NCBI GenBank assembly: GCA_029261795.1
Contig: JAJDAP010000095.1
Location: forward strand, 64,810 to 128,809
Direction of reading: 5' to 3'
Source of the DNA: Deltaproteobacteria bacterium
Lineage (GTDB): Bacteria; Myxococcota_A; UBA9160; UBA6930
DNA length: 64,000 bases
How positions within the stretch are numbered: the stretch's first letter is position 1; every line of letters begins with the position of its first letter. Of this stretch, positions 45,622 to 55,221 are shown in pieces. A program made the position numbers and the translations under genes. The notes below the pieces were generated by a model, which did no database searches, was not told where the DNA came from, and worked only from the letters and a program-made list of their open reading frames with translations.

Positions 45622-46254
45622 TCATCTCCGGGCGCGATGAGGCACACCGAGAATCTCTGCACCGAGCGACTTGCACCTCGGCCCGAGCAGGCTCCGCTGA
45701 GCGAAAAAGATCTCCCCTGAGGCAAGGAAGAGGGGAAGATCAACGGGGTTGTGGTCCGCGGTAGCGTCTGATCGGATCGCTTCAAGCGACGCTAGGTCTC
45801 CGCCAGCGTTGTAATGGGCGGCTGCTGCCATGCGTTCGAGGCTCCTGTACGAGCAGAAGTGTTCCCCAGAGGCGGCAGTGGAGATACTTAGAACGTCGTA
45901 GCGATTCGCATCCGTTGTAGTCGCGGAGCGATCTTTGACCGCGTGCCTCAGGTCCGATTCAACCTCAACTAGCGCGCAGACGCGGGAATCGGAGTCGTAA
46001 ACGACGATGTCGATCCGCCGGCGGCCCGCGGTCGGCTCGATCTGGCGCGATGCTCGCCCGCGCCAGACTGGTGCTCCAGACCGCAGAAACTGCCCAGAGT
46101 CCTCGAGGTCTGCGACCAGGCCGGCGGTATTGAGTGCCTGAGCGAGGTGGGGCTGTAGCACGGCACGTCCGAGCTTCTCGTCCGGCTTGATCTCCGAAAG
46201 TGCGGATCGAAGAACGTCTCGGACGGTGTCCCTCAGCGAGTCTGTCGTCTTCAT
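45622..46254 (-). CDS. putative restriction-like nuclease of unknown family
   Basis: 210 residues. The central segment RRRIDIVVYDSDSRVCALVEVESDL has the D...ExE/K arrangement of PD-(D/E)xK enzymes; shown in parts: RRRIDIVVYDSD and CALVEVESDL. A helical N terminus precedes it and the C terminus is not similar to anything I know. The start MKTTDSLRD has GGAGAG upstream. It shares orientation with the SprT and helicase genes and lies 130 bases upstream of the SprT gene. No function beyond possible nuclease can be claimed. Confidence 0.55.
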   Translation of the reverse strand: MKTTDSLRDTVRDVLRSALSEIKPDEKLGRAVLQPHLAQALNTAGLVADLEDSGQFLRSGAPVWRGRASRQIEPTAGRRRIDIVVYDSDSRVCALVEVESDLRHAVKDRSATTTDANRYDVLSISTAASGEHFCSYRSLERMAAAAHYNAGGDLASLEAIRSDATADHNPVDLPLFLASGEIFFAQRSLLGPRCKSLGAEILGVPHRARR

Positions 46255-46301
46255 CCGGCTCTCCCCACGCTGCTGCACTGACCCAAGTCCTCACCCAACG
46301 C

Positions 46302-47036
46302 CTATGAGCGCCGTTTTCGCGGCCGCAGCTCGATGCCGGCTTGATAGAGAAGCCAATCCACGCGAAAACTCCGCTCCGCGCAGAGGGAGTGAAGATCTTC
46401 CTCGATCCGGCTATCGGGTTGACCCGTAACCACCAAGCCGCGGAAGCCCGTCCACCCTTCGTTCGTTGATAGTCGATCGAGCTCGATCATGTAGTCGATC
46501 ATCTGGGTGGGGAGCCCGCGGTCTGGGGGTCCATGCTTGAGTTCGACCGCGACGAGGATCTTCTTTCGCCGGTCCTCACACAGCAGATCGATTGTGCGTT
46601 GAGAGCCAGGGAAGCGGTACTGGCGGGCCCGGAGCCGGAGACCTCGAAACGCCGGCAGGTGATGGAAATTGTGAACCAAGAAGTCCTCGAGTAGGCGCTC
46701 CGTCTCGAAGAGAACTCGACGTTGGGCGAGGCCTTCGATCTCATTGCGGAGGAAGTAAATCCGGGTGTCCCGCTCGACAGAAGGATCCGTCATCTCGGGG
46801 TAGGTCCGAATACCAGCTACCTGGAAGGCGTTCTGAAGTTGTTCCTGGATCTTGGGCGTCCGGCGCCGGTAGCCGGCCCTTCGAAGAATGACGTGGAACT
46901 GGCTGTCCGGCGCCTCGGCAAGCGAGCGAGGTGAGCGCTCGAGCGCATCGAGGCGTTCGGCAGCCCACGAAACGCAACGCTCGATCCGGGCCTGGACGGA
47001 TGAGGACTTGAGATCTCGTTTTGCCACGGTGGGCAT
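46302..47036 (-). CDS. DUF91/NucS-like endonuclease domain protein
   Basis: 244 residues from MPTVAKRDL. The C-terminal half contains LLEDFLVHNFHHL, RTIDLLCEDRRKK and ILVAVELKHGPPDRG, matching the PD-(D/E)xK site of NucS/DUF91 proteins (Asp of IDLL, Glu-x-Lys of ELK). The N-terminal helical part (KIQEQLQNAFQVAG) is typical of DUF91-associated regions. The start is uncertain, since an upstream in-frame ATG at 47174 would extend into sequence opposite the neighbouring divergent gene. It is divergent from the RecB-helicase gene. Confidence 0.65.
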   Translation of the reverse strand: MPTVAKRDLKSSSVQARIERCVSWAAERLDALERSPRSLAEAPDSQFHVILRRAGYRRRTPKIQEQLQNAFQVAGIRTYPEMTDPSVERDTRIYFLRNEIEGLAQRRVLFETERLLEDFLVHNFHHLPAFRGLRLRARQYRFPGSQRTIDLLCEDRRKKILVAVELKHGPPDRGLPTQMIDYMIELDRLSTNEGWTGFRGLVVTGQPDSRIEEDLHSLCAERSFRVDWLLYQAGIELRPRKRRS

Positions 47037-47221
47037 TGTGTCGCGGGCGACACGACACAGCCAGCCCCGAAGATCCAACCCAGTTGGGGTGGAGGTCGAC
47101 AAGTGCTCGGAGGGGTACCCTCGCTCGGGTCGGTCCTCGATGGCGAATGAACCACGAAAGACCAGGTCTGACATTCGAGCGTGTTTCGCTCAGTAGCGTT
47201 CCCCTATCGCTCAAGGTCCCC

Positions 47222-50200
47222 ATGCGCCTCCAGGAAGATGAACTGCTGCTCTCGGCGTCCGATCTGTCCGCCCACCTCGGCTGCCAGCATCGGACGCAGC
47301 TCGATCGCCGCTCGACGTTGGGGCTGCTCGATGCGCCGCCGCCGGATCCGATGCTCGCGGTTTTGCAGAAGCGCGGGCTCGCGCACGAAGAAGCGTATGT
47401 CGCGTACCTGGCGAGCCAGGGTGAGATCGAGGCGATAGATCTGCCTGATACACCGCTGAGTGTAGCGGGCATGGAGGCGACCAAAGCCGCCATGCAGGCC
47501 GGCACGGACGTGATCACACAAGCGCCGCTGGTGGAAGGGCGCTTCCGCGGCATCGCCGATGTGTTGCTGCGAGTCGAGGAGCCTGCTTCCGAACTCGGCG
47601 CGTGGTCGTACGTGGTGGTGGATACGAAACTTGCGACGGAGACGCGTGCCGGAACCGTGCTTCAGCTTTGCCTCTACACGCGCATCGTGGGCACACTCCA
47701 AGGCCGGCCATCGGCGCGCTTCGGGGTCGTCTCGCCGGGGCACCTGGACGATCCGGAGTGGTTCAGGACCTCGGACTATCAAGCCTTCTCGCGTCGGATC
47801 GAACAACAGGTTCAGGGAGCGGTGGATGCTGAGCTTCCGGAAGAGCTGCTAGCGCCGGAGCCCGTGAATGAGTGCGATATCTGCCGTTGGTGGCACCGTT
47901 GCAATGAACGGCGGCGAAAGGCGGATCATCTGACGTTCGTGGCCGGCATCAGCCGGATGCAGCGTCGCGAACTCGAGCACCTGGGCGTCGGTACGTTGAC
48001 CGATCTCGCTAGTGCAGCGTTGCCATTCGAGCCCCCGCCGCGGCGCGGTTCGAGCGAGAGCTACGAGCGCGTGCACCACCAGGCGCGCTTGCAGCGCGAA
48101 TCGATCGGTAAGACCCCGATTGTCGAGTTCTTGCCCGAGCCCGATCCGCCGGAAGAGGGAAGCCCGCACCTCGGGCTTGCGCGCCTGCCCGAGCCTTCGC
48201 CAGGCGACATCTTTCTCGATTTCGAGGGCGACCCGTTCGTCGAGGGTGGCGGACTCGAGTACTTGTTCGGCTGGGTGACGATTGGCGCGGATGGAGAGCC
48301 CGAGTACACGGCGCGCTGGGCGCTCGATGCGGCGGCGGAGAAGGTCGCGTTCGAGGAGCTGATCGACACGTTCCTGGCCCAGTGGGAGGCGCACCCGGAC
48401 TTCGCCGTCTACCACTTCGGCGCCTACGAACCCTCGGCACTGAAGCGCATGATGGGGCGCCATGCGACGCGCGAGGAGGAGCTCGATCGCTTGTTGCGCG
48501 GCGAGCGCTTCGTGGATCTTCACGCCGTGGTGCGGGAGAGCCTGCGCATCGGAATCGAGCGGTACGGACTGAAGCAGCTCGAGGACGTGCACGGGTTCAC
48601 CCGGGAACTCGATCTGCGCGAGGCGTCGCTTCACAAGAATCGCTTCGAGCGGGCGCTCGAATTGGGCGTGCCGGAAGGTGCGCCCAAGGGTTCGGCCGAA
48701 GGCGTTGAGCTTTATAACCGCGACGATTGCGTATCGACGTGGCGGCTGCGCGGTTGGCTGGAAGGGAAGCGGGCCGAGCGGATTGCGGGTGGCGCCGAGC
48801 TGCTACGTCCAGTCCTTGGCGAGGGAATCCCCTTCGAGGATCAGGAGGAGCGGTCCGCCGAGATACAGGCGTTGATGGATTCGTTGCTCACGGAACTGCC
48901 CACTGATCGCGAGGAAAGAAGCGCAGAGCAGCAGGCGCGCTGGACACTCGCGTATCTCCTCGAATGGCATCGCCGAGAGGGAAAGGCCGGCTGGTGGGAT
49001 TTCTTCCGGCTGGCGGATCTGCCACCTACGGATCTACGCGACGAGAAGCATGGAATTGCGGGGCTCGAGTTCGTCGAGCGTTTCCAAGAGGGGAAGAAAC
49101 TCCCGATCGATCGCTACCGCTTCGAAGGTCAGGACCACGACGTTCGCGCAAATCACACCCTCTGCATAACAAAGGACCAGGAGCTAGGGACAGTCGTGGA
49201 AGTCGACCTCGGAGCGCGCACCATCGACATCAAAAAGCGCGGTGTCTCGAAAGACGTCCACCCGTGGGCTGCCTTCGCGAAAGACATCGTGAGCCCGAAG
49301 CCGATCCCTGGTGCGCTCCAACGCGTTGCCGAGTGGGTGGCCGAGCACGGCATCGACTCACCGGGCGCCTACCGCGCGGCCCGCGATCTGCTTCTCGCAA
49401 CTGCCCCACGGTTGCGAACACCTAGCTGCTATGGCGAGTTGGCACGTGCAGACGAGAGCATGCGGGACGCCGCCACCCGTCTTTCATTGGATCTGGAAGG
49501 AGGCGTTCTTCCGATCCAAGGACCGCCCGGCACCGGAAAGACCCACTCGGGCGCTCGAGTGATCTGTGCGCTCGTCAAGGCCGGACAACGGGTCGGAGTC
49601 ACGGGACCGAGCCACAAGGTGATTCGCAACCTCCTGGACAAGGTGCTCGAGGCAGCGGACGAAGCCAAGATCGAGCTCCGCATCCTCCAGAAGGTGAAGC
49701 AGGGCACGGCTCAGAAGGGCGGCCGGATCGAGGAGAGCGACAAGTCCGATTGCCTCGACAACGCGCTCTCTGCGGGTAGCGTTGACGTGGCGGCCGGTAC
49801 CACGTGGGCCTGGTCCAGGGAAGGGGTCGCTGGCGGAGTGAACACGCTTGTGATCGACGAGGCAGGCCAGCTTTCTCTCGCCAACGCAATTGCTGCCGCC
49901 TCGGCCGCCGAGAACGTGATCTTGCTAGGCGATCCGCAACAGCTTGAGCAGCCGATCCAGGGGAGCCATCCAGACGGCTGCGATACCTCGGTTCTTCAGC
50001 ACCTCCTAGGCACGCGCGACACGATCGCGCCGGACCGAGGCCTCTTCCTTGACACCACGTGGCGTCTTCATCCAAAGATCTGCGACTTCACGAGCGAGCT
50101 CTTCTATGAAGACCGCCTCGACTCCCATCCCCATTGCGAAGGCCAAGCACTTACCGGTCCAATGGCCTTCGCCGGCGCCGACCTCTGGCTCGACATCGTC

Positions 50201-50689
50201 GAACACGAGGGCAACACAAGCTCTTCGCCCGAGGAGGTCGTGCGTATCTCCCATCTGGTCCGTGATCTCGTTCAGCCGGGAACCGGCTGGCTCGACTTCG
50301 AAGGTGCTGAGCTCTCACTCAGTTACAAGGATCTTCGGATCGTCTCGCCATACAACGCCCAGGTCGCGGCCCTCAAGGCCGCGATCCCCGAAGCTGCCGA
50401 GTGGATTGGCACGGTTGACCGTTTCCAAGGCCAGGAAGCTCCCGTCGTGATCTACTCGATGACCACGAGTTCCACAGAGGAGGCGCCCCGTGGGCTCGAG
50501 TTCCTGTTCAGCCTGAACCGGTTGAACGTTGCGACCTCTCGCGCGCGTTGCACCTGTATCCTCGTGGTCAGCCCAGCACTCCTGGACGCGGAGTGTCGGA
50601 CCCCTCGGCAGATAAGGTTGGTGAATGCGTTGTGCCGGTATCGAGAGCTGGCACGCGAGGTACTCTCGCCGATGAGAACGCCAGATTGA
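47222..50689 (+). CDS. TM0106-type RecB-like nuclease / SF1 helicase
   Basis: 1155 residues. The N-terminal RecB/Cas4-like nuclease has LLLSASDLSAHLGCQHRTQ, VVDTKLATET with QLCLYTR, and the cysteine cluster CDICRWWHRC. A predicted RNase-H-like segment follows (IFLDFEGDP at about residue 330). The C-terminal SF1 helicase has Walker A GPPGTGKTHSG (about 767), DEAGQ (about 878), GDPQQL, and the final NVATSRARC. This is the TM0106 protein family, implicated by context in DNA repair or defence. It starts at the ATG 47222 with MRLQEDELLLSA; the frame is open upstream but family similarity begins here. Confidence 0.87.
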   Translation: MRLQEDELLLSASDLSAHLGCQHRTQLDRRSTLGLLDAPPPDPMLAVLQKRGLAHEEAYVAYLASQGEIEAIDLPDTPLSVAGMEATKAAMQAGTDVITQAPLVEGRFRGIADVLLRVEEPASELGAWSYVVVDTKLATETRAGTVLQLCLYTRIVGTLQGRPSARFGVVSPGHLDDPEWFRTSDYQAFSRRIEQQVQGAVDAELPEELLAPEPVNECDICRWWHRCNERRRKADHLTFVAGISRMQRRELEHLGVGTLTDLASAALPFEPPPRRGSSESYERVHHQARLQRESIGKTPIVEFLPEPDPPEEGSPHLGLARLPEPSPGDIFLDFEGDPFVEGGGLEYLFGWVTIGADGEPEYTARWALDAAAEKVAFEELIDTFLAQWEAHPDFAVYHFGAYEPSALKRMMGRHATREEELDRLLRGERFVDLHAVVRESLRIGIERYGLKQLEDVHGFTRELDLREASLHKNRFERALELGVPEGAPKGSAEGVELYNRDDCVSTWRLRGWLEGKRAERIAGGAELLRPVLGEGIPFEDQEERSAEIQALMDSLLTELPTDREERSAEQQARWTLAYLLEWHRREGKAGWWDFFRLADLPPTDLRDEKHGIAGLEFVERFQEGKKLPIDRYRFEGQDHDVRANHTLCITKDQELGTVVEVDLGARTIDIKKRGVSKDVHPWAAFAKDIVSPKPIPGALQRVAEWVAEHGIDSPGAYRAARDLLLATAPRLRTPSCYGELARADESMRDAATRLSLDLEGGVLPIQGPPGTGKTHSGARVICALVKAGQRVGVTGPSHKVIRNLLDKVLEAADEAKIELRILQKVKQGTAQKGGRIEESDKSDCLDNALSAGSVDVAAGTTWAWSREGVAGGVNTLVIDEAGQLSLANAIAAASAAENVILLGDPQQLEQPIQGSHPDGCDTSVLQHLLGTRDTIAPDRGLFLDTTWRLHPKICDFTSELFYEDRLDSHPHCEGQALTGPMAFAGADLWLDIVEHEGNTSSSPEEVVRISHLVRDLVQPGTGWLDFEGAELSLSYKDLRIVSPYNAQVAALKAAIPEAAEWIGTVDRFQGQEAPVVIYSMTTSSTEEAPRGLEFLFSLNRLNVATSRARCTCILVVSPALLDAECRTPRQIRLVNALCRYRELAREVLSPMRTPD

Positions 50690-50774
50690 GGCAGGACTGA
50701 GTGCCCTCCGGGGACCTGGCAACATGTAGCTCTGGGCAGTGCAGCAGCAGAAGCAAGCGAGGCTTTCTCCCACC

Positions 50775-52883
50775 ATGAACCACTCCGAAATCGTCAGCTT
50801 CCTTTGGGGCACCGCCGACCTCATCCGCGATTCCTTCAAGCGCGGTAAGTACCAGGACGTGATCCTGCCCCTCACCGTGCTGCGTCGCATCGACTGTGTG
50901 CTGGCGCCGAAGAAAGCCAAGGTCCTGGCGAAGCGAGCGAGCTTGAAGGGCAAGCTCGAGAACCTCGACCCTCAGCTCCGCAAGACTTCGGGCTTCGCCT
51001 TCTACAACACGTCGCGGTACGACTTCGAGAAGCTCCTCGACGACCCCGGAAACATCGCAGCCAACCTGCGCAACTACATCCATGGCTTCAGCGCCAACAT
51101 GCGCGAGGTGATCGAGAAGTTCGACTTCGACAACACCCTCACGAAGCTCGATTCTGCCGACCTCCTGTACAAGGTGGTCGAGCGCTTCAAGAACGTCGAG
51201 CTCCACCCCGACCGCGTCGACAACCCCACCATGGGGACCATCTTCGAAGAGCTGATCCGCAAGTTCAACGAATCCCTGGACGAGAACCCCGGCGAGCACT
51301 TCACGCCGCGCGACGTCGTTCACCTGATGGTGGACCTGATGTTGGCGGGCGACGAGAAGCTCATTCAAGGCGATGGCGTGATCCGCACCGTCTGCGATCC
51401 GTGCTGCGGTTCAGGCGGTATGCTGAGCATTGCCAAGGCGCACATCCAGGGCAGCGCAGAGCGAGAGGGGCTGAACCCTTCCGCCGATATCCACCTCTTC
51501 GGCCAGGAGGTGAACCCCGAGACCTTCGCCATCTGCAAGTCCGACCTCTACATGAAATCGAAGACCGGTCGCGACGCCGACGAAATCCGCTTCGGTTCTA
51601 CGCTCAAGAACGACAGCTTCAAGCGGAACTTTGACTACCAGATCGCGAACCCACCCTACGGTAAGGACTGGAAGGGCGACGAAGAGGCGGTGAAAGGCGA
51701 GGCCGCGAACCCGTCGGGCCGCTTCGGCGCGGGCACACCACGCATCTCAGATGGCCAGCTCCTCTTCCTGCAACACATGCTCTCGCACATGAAGCCGCCG
51801 GAAGACGGTGGCTCGCGCGTGGCCATCATCATGAACGGCTCGCCACTCTTCACGGGCGATGCCGGTAGCGGTGAGAGCGAGATCCGCCGCTGGATCCTCG
51901 AGAACGATTGGCTTGAGGCCCTCGTGGCCCTGCCCGAGCAGCTCTTCTACAACACCGGCATAGCAACGTACGTGTGGGTGCTCAGCAACCGCAAGGCCAA
52001 AAAGCGGGAGGGCAAGGTCCAGCTCATCGATGCGACCGCCTTCTGGACGCCCATGCGAAAGAGCCTCGGCGACAAGCGCCGCGAGATCCCGGCCGACAAG
52101 GCCGCCGACATCCTGAAGATCCTGGCCGACTTCAAGCACGACGATACGCGCATGCTCTCGAAGAACGGCAGCAAAGACCCGACACCGGTCGAGACGATCG
52201 TCAGCAAGATCTACCCCACCACGCATTTCGGTTTCCGCAAGATCACGGTCGAGCGCCCACTGAAGCTCAACTTCCAGGCCAGCCCCGAGCGCCTGGCCCG
52301 CCTTGAGGAAGAGCGCGCCTTCAAGAACCTGGCCGTCTCCAAGAAAAAGAAGGCGGACCAGAAGGCGAAGGAAGAGGCAGCTGGCCGCGCAGAGCAGGAG
52401 ACAATCCGAAAGCTCCTCGCCAGCCTGGCGGACACCCTCTACCTGGACCGCGTCGAGTTCCTGAAGGTGCTGAAGGCCGCGACCAAACAGGCGGATACCA
52501 AGCTCGCGGCCCCCATCCAGAAGGCCATTCTCTCGGCCCTCTCCGAGCGTGACGAAGAAGCGGCCGTCTGCACGTTCGAAAGCGGCGCCAAGGAGGGCGA
52601 GTCCGAGCCGGACTCCGCCCTCCGCGACACCGAGAGCGTGCCTCTGTCCGAGACGATCGAGGCCTTCTTCGATCGCGAGGTAATCCCCTACGTTGCCGAC
52701 GCCTGGATCGATACCGCCAAGCGCGACGACAAGGACGGCGAGGTGGGGATCATCGGCTACGAGATCAACTTCAACCGATACTTCTACCGGTACACGCCGC
52801 CGCGCCCACTTGAGGAGATCGAGGCCGACATCCAGGCGATCGAGACGGACATCGTCGCGATGCTCCGGGAGGTGGCGGGGTGA
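50775..52883 (+). CDS. hsdM: type I restriction-modification N6-adenine methyltransferase subunit
   Basis: 702 residues. The HsdM N-terminal helical domain (SFLWGTADLIRDSFKRGKYQ) is followed by SAM motif I DPCCGSGGMLS (about residue 207) and the catalytic NPPYG motif (about 292-296). Residues 525-560 are a long charged helix. It methylates adenine in the site recognised by HsdS and is needed for restriction by HsdR. The next gene, hsdS, overlaps it (GTGA). An earlier in-frame ATG lacks family similarity. Confidence 0.95.
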   Translation: MNHSEIVSFLWGTADLIRDSFKRGKYQDVILPLTVLRRIDCVLAPKKAKVLAKRASLKGKLENLDPQLRKTSGFAFYNTSRYDFEKLLDDPGNIAANLRNYIHGFSANMREVIEKFDFDNTLTKLDSADLLYKVVERFKNVELHPDRVDNPTMGTIFEELIRKFNESLDENPGEHFTPRDVVHLMVDLMLAGDEKLIQGDGVIRTVCDPCCGSGGMLSIAKAHIQGSAEREGLNPSADIHLFGQEVNPETFAICKSDLYMKSKTGRDADEIRFGSTLKNDSFKRNFDYQIANPPYGKDWKGDEEAVKGEAANPSGRFGAGTPRISDGQLLFLQHMLSHMKPPEDGGSRVAIIMNGSPLFTGDAGSGESEIRRWILENDWLEALVALPEQLFYNTGIATYVWVLSNRKAKKREGKVQLIDATAFWTPMRKSLGDKRREIPADKAADILKILADFKHDDTRMLSKNGSKDPTPVETIVSKIYPTTHFGFRKITVERPLKLNFQASPERLARLEEERAFKNLAVSKKKKADQKAKEEAAGRAEQETIRKLLASLADTLYLDRVEFLKVLKAATKQADTKLAAPIQKAILSALSERDEEAAVCTFESGAKEGESEPDSALRDTESVPLSETIEAFFDREVIPYVADAWIDTAKRDDKDGEVGIIGYEINFNRYFYRYTPPRPLEEIEADIQAIETDIVAMLREVAG

Positions 52884-54262
52884 GCGGGGCGATGGAAGGT
52901 ACGGAAGGGCTGCGGCGGTTTCAGCCCTATCCCGAGTACAAGGATTCGGGCGTCAACTGGCTCGCCGAAGTTCCATCGCACTGGACCGTCGAGCGAATGA
53001 AGCGCACCACGCCTGGCTGCCAGAATGGTGTCTGGGGAGACGAACCCGACGGAGAGCATGACCTCGCCTGTCTGCGTGTTGCAGACTTCGACCGGACATC
53101 TCTTCGGGTTCGGGTCGACGAACCAACCTTGCGATCGATCGAACCACGTGCCGCGCTCTCGCGCATGCTCAAACCCGGCGAACTACTTATCGAGAAGTCG
53201 GGCGGTGGCGAGAAGCAACTGGTCGGAGCTGTCGTTCTCTTTGACCACGAGATCCCGGCGGTCTGTTCAAACTTCGTCGCCCGAATGCCCGTTTCGCCCG
53301 GGTACGACCCTCGATTCGTCTGTTATCTGCATGCGACCGCCTACGGTGTGAGGCTCAATCTGCGCTCGATCAAGCAAAGCACGGGAATCCAGAACCTCGA
53401 TAGCGAGGCGTACCTCAATGAACTAGCTGCGATCCCAGCGCTCAGCGAACAGCGGGCGATTGCGGAGTTTCTGGACCGGGAGACGGGGAAGATCGATGGG
53501 CTGGTGGCGAAGAAGGAGCGGCTGATCGAGCTGCTCCAGGAGAAGCGCACGGCCCTCATCACCCACGCCGTCACCAAGGGCCTCGATCCAACCGCCCCCA
53601 CGAAAGCCTCCGGCATCGACTGGCTCGGCGACATCCCGGCGCATTGGGAGGCTATGAGGACGAAGTTCGTAGCGCGACTCGAGTCAGGTCATACGCCGAG
53701 CAGGCAGCACCCCGAATACTGGGTCGAGTGCAGGATTCCGTGGTTCGGACTCGCAGATGTTTGGCAGATTCGCGATGGCCGGCGCGAGTATGTCTTGGAA
53801 ACCGCGGAGAACGTCAGTGAGCTGGGTCTTGCCAACTCATCGGCCAGGCTACTGCCGAAGGGGACTGTGATCCTCTCTCGAACAGCCTCCGTAGGATTCT
53901 CGGCGATCATGGCCACCGACATGGCGACCACTCAGGACTTTGCCAACTGGGTCCCCGGGGCAAAGATTCGATCGGAGTTTCTTCTTTATGTCTTCCGCGG
54001 GATGGGGAACGAGTTTCGTAGGCTAGTGATGGGATCCACTCACAAGACCATCTATATGCCCGATATCGGCGGGTTCTCGACCCCAGTGCCACCCATCGCA
54101 GAGCAGAAGAACATCATCCAGTACATCCGTGACGAGGCCGAGCAAATCGACGCGCTGGTCGGCAGGGTAGGGGAGGTGATCGAGCACCTGAGGGAGTTCC
54201 GCACCTCCCTGATCTCCGCCGCCGTCACGGGCAAGATTGACGTCCGCGATGAGGCAGCGTGA
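52880..54262 (+). CDS. hsdS: type I restriction-modification specificity subunit
   Basis: 460 residues with two target-recognition domains (about 15-190 and 235-420), each followed by a conserved helix: SEQRAIAEFLDRETGKIDGL and AEQKNIIQYIRDEAEQIDAL. The start YKDSGVNWLAEVPSHW is typical; the second half begins KASGIDWLGDIPAHWEAM. The TRDs determine a bipartite DNA sequence that cannot be told from the sequence alone. It starts with GTG within the hsdM stop. Confidence 0.94.
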   Translation: MSGAMEGTEGLRRFQPYPEYKDSGVNWLAEVPSHWTVERMKRTTPGCQNGVWGDEPDGEHDLACLRVADFDRTSLRVRVDEPTLRSIEPRAALSRMLKPGELLIEKSGGGEKQLVGAVVLFDHEIPAVCSNFVARMPVSPGYDPRFVCYLHATAYGVRLNLRSIKQSTGIQNLDSEAYLNELAAIPALSEQRAIAEFLDRETGKIDGLVAKKERLIELLQEKRTALITHAVTKGLDPTAPTKASGIDWLGDIPAHWEAMRTKFVARLESGHTPSRQHPEYWVECRIPWFGLADVWQIRDGRREYVLETAENVSELGLANSSARLLPKGTVILSRTASVGFSAIMATDMATTQDFANWVPGAKIRSEFLLYVFRGMGNEFRRLVMGSTHKTIYMPDIGGFSTPVPPIAEQKNIIQYIRDEAEQIDALVGRVGEVIEHLREFRTSLISAAVTGKIDVRDEAA

Positions 54263-54293
54263 TGCCTGCCGACTTTCTCTCTGAGGTTTCCGT

Positions 54294-55196
54294 ATGAGCG
54301 ACATCAAGCTCTTCTCCCTCGGATCGAACGCGGCCGCGGAGATCATCGGAAGCGAGGTCGCCCTCGAGCGCTCGCTTCAGACGTTGATGGAGAAGAACCT
54401 CGAGACGCTACTCGGCGTGCGGTTCCTGGCATCGGAGCACTCGACGGGCCCCAAGCATGGAGGGCGAATCGACAGCCTCGGGATCGACGAGAACGGCAGT
54501 CCCGTCATCATCGAGTACAAGCGCTCGACCAACGAGAACGTCATCAACCAGGGGCTCTACTACCTGGACTGGCTGATGGATCACAGAGCCGAGTTCCAGC
54601 TGATGGTGATGGAGAAGCTGGGCAAGGAGGCAGCCGATGGCATCGATTGGTCGGCTCCCCGGCTCCTATGCATCGCGGGCGGCTTCACGAAATTTGACGG
54701 TCACGCGGTACAGCAGATGAACCGCAACATTGAACTCATCCGCTACAAGCGATTCGGTGACGAGTTGCTGCTGCTCGAACTCGTAAACGCGACGAGCGCC
54801 CTGACAGCTAGCAGTACCAGCCTCGGGTCCGGCGGCCCATCCAAGACCATCAGCGATACCTTGAAGGAGATCGACGGCCCGCTTCTCGATCTGTTCGAGG
54901 GAGTCCGCGACTACTTGATGGGGCTTGGTGACGATATCCAGCAGAAGACGCTCAAGAACTACGTCGCCTTCAAGCGGCTCAAGAACTTCGCCTGCGTCGA
55001 GGTCTTCCCGACCAAGAATTGCGTCCGCGTGTTCGTAAAGGTAGACCCGGATTCGGTCGAACTGCGCGACGGGTGGCTCCGTGATGTCCGCAAGGTCGGG
55101 CACTTCGGGACCGGGGATCTCGAGATTACGCTCGAGTCGAGCCAGGATCTCGTGAACGCGGGGCCGCTCTTGCAGAAGAGCTACGAAGCGAGCTGA
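54294..55196 (+). CDS. DUF91/DUF5655 protein in the type I locus
   Basis: 300 residues. The N-terminal half is a NucS/DUF91-like PD-(D/E)xK region: GRIDSLGIDENG and PVIIEYKRSTNENVINQGL (Asp and Glu-x-Lys). The C-terminal half (FKRLKNFACVEVFPTKN, DLEITLESSQDL) matches DUF5655. It stands 31 bases after hsdS and 25 before hsdR, so it is presumably part of the same operon. A regulatory or accessory nuclease role is possible; none is shown. Confidence 0.8.
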   Translation: MSDIKLFSLGSNAAAEIIGSEVALERSLQTLMEKNLETLLGVRFLASEHSTGPKHGGRIDSLGIDENGSPVIIEYKRSTNENVINQGLYYLDWLMDHRAEFQLMVMEKLGKEAADGIDWSAPRLLCIAGGFTKFDGHAVQQMNRNIELIRYKRFGDELLLLELVNATSALTASSTSLGSGGPSKTISDTLKEIDGPLLDLFEGVRDYLMGLGDDIQQKTLKNYVAFKRLKNFACVEVFPTKNCVRVFVKVDPDSVELRDGWLRDVRKVGHFGTGDLEITLESSQDLVNAGPLLQKSYEAS

Positions 55197-55221
55197 GCGA
55201 GTCCATCGCCGGAAGGAGCGC

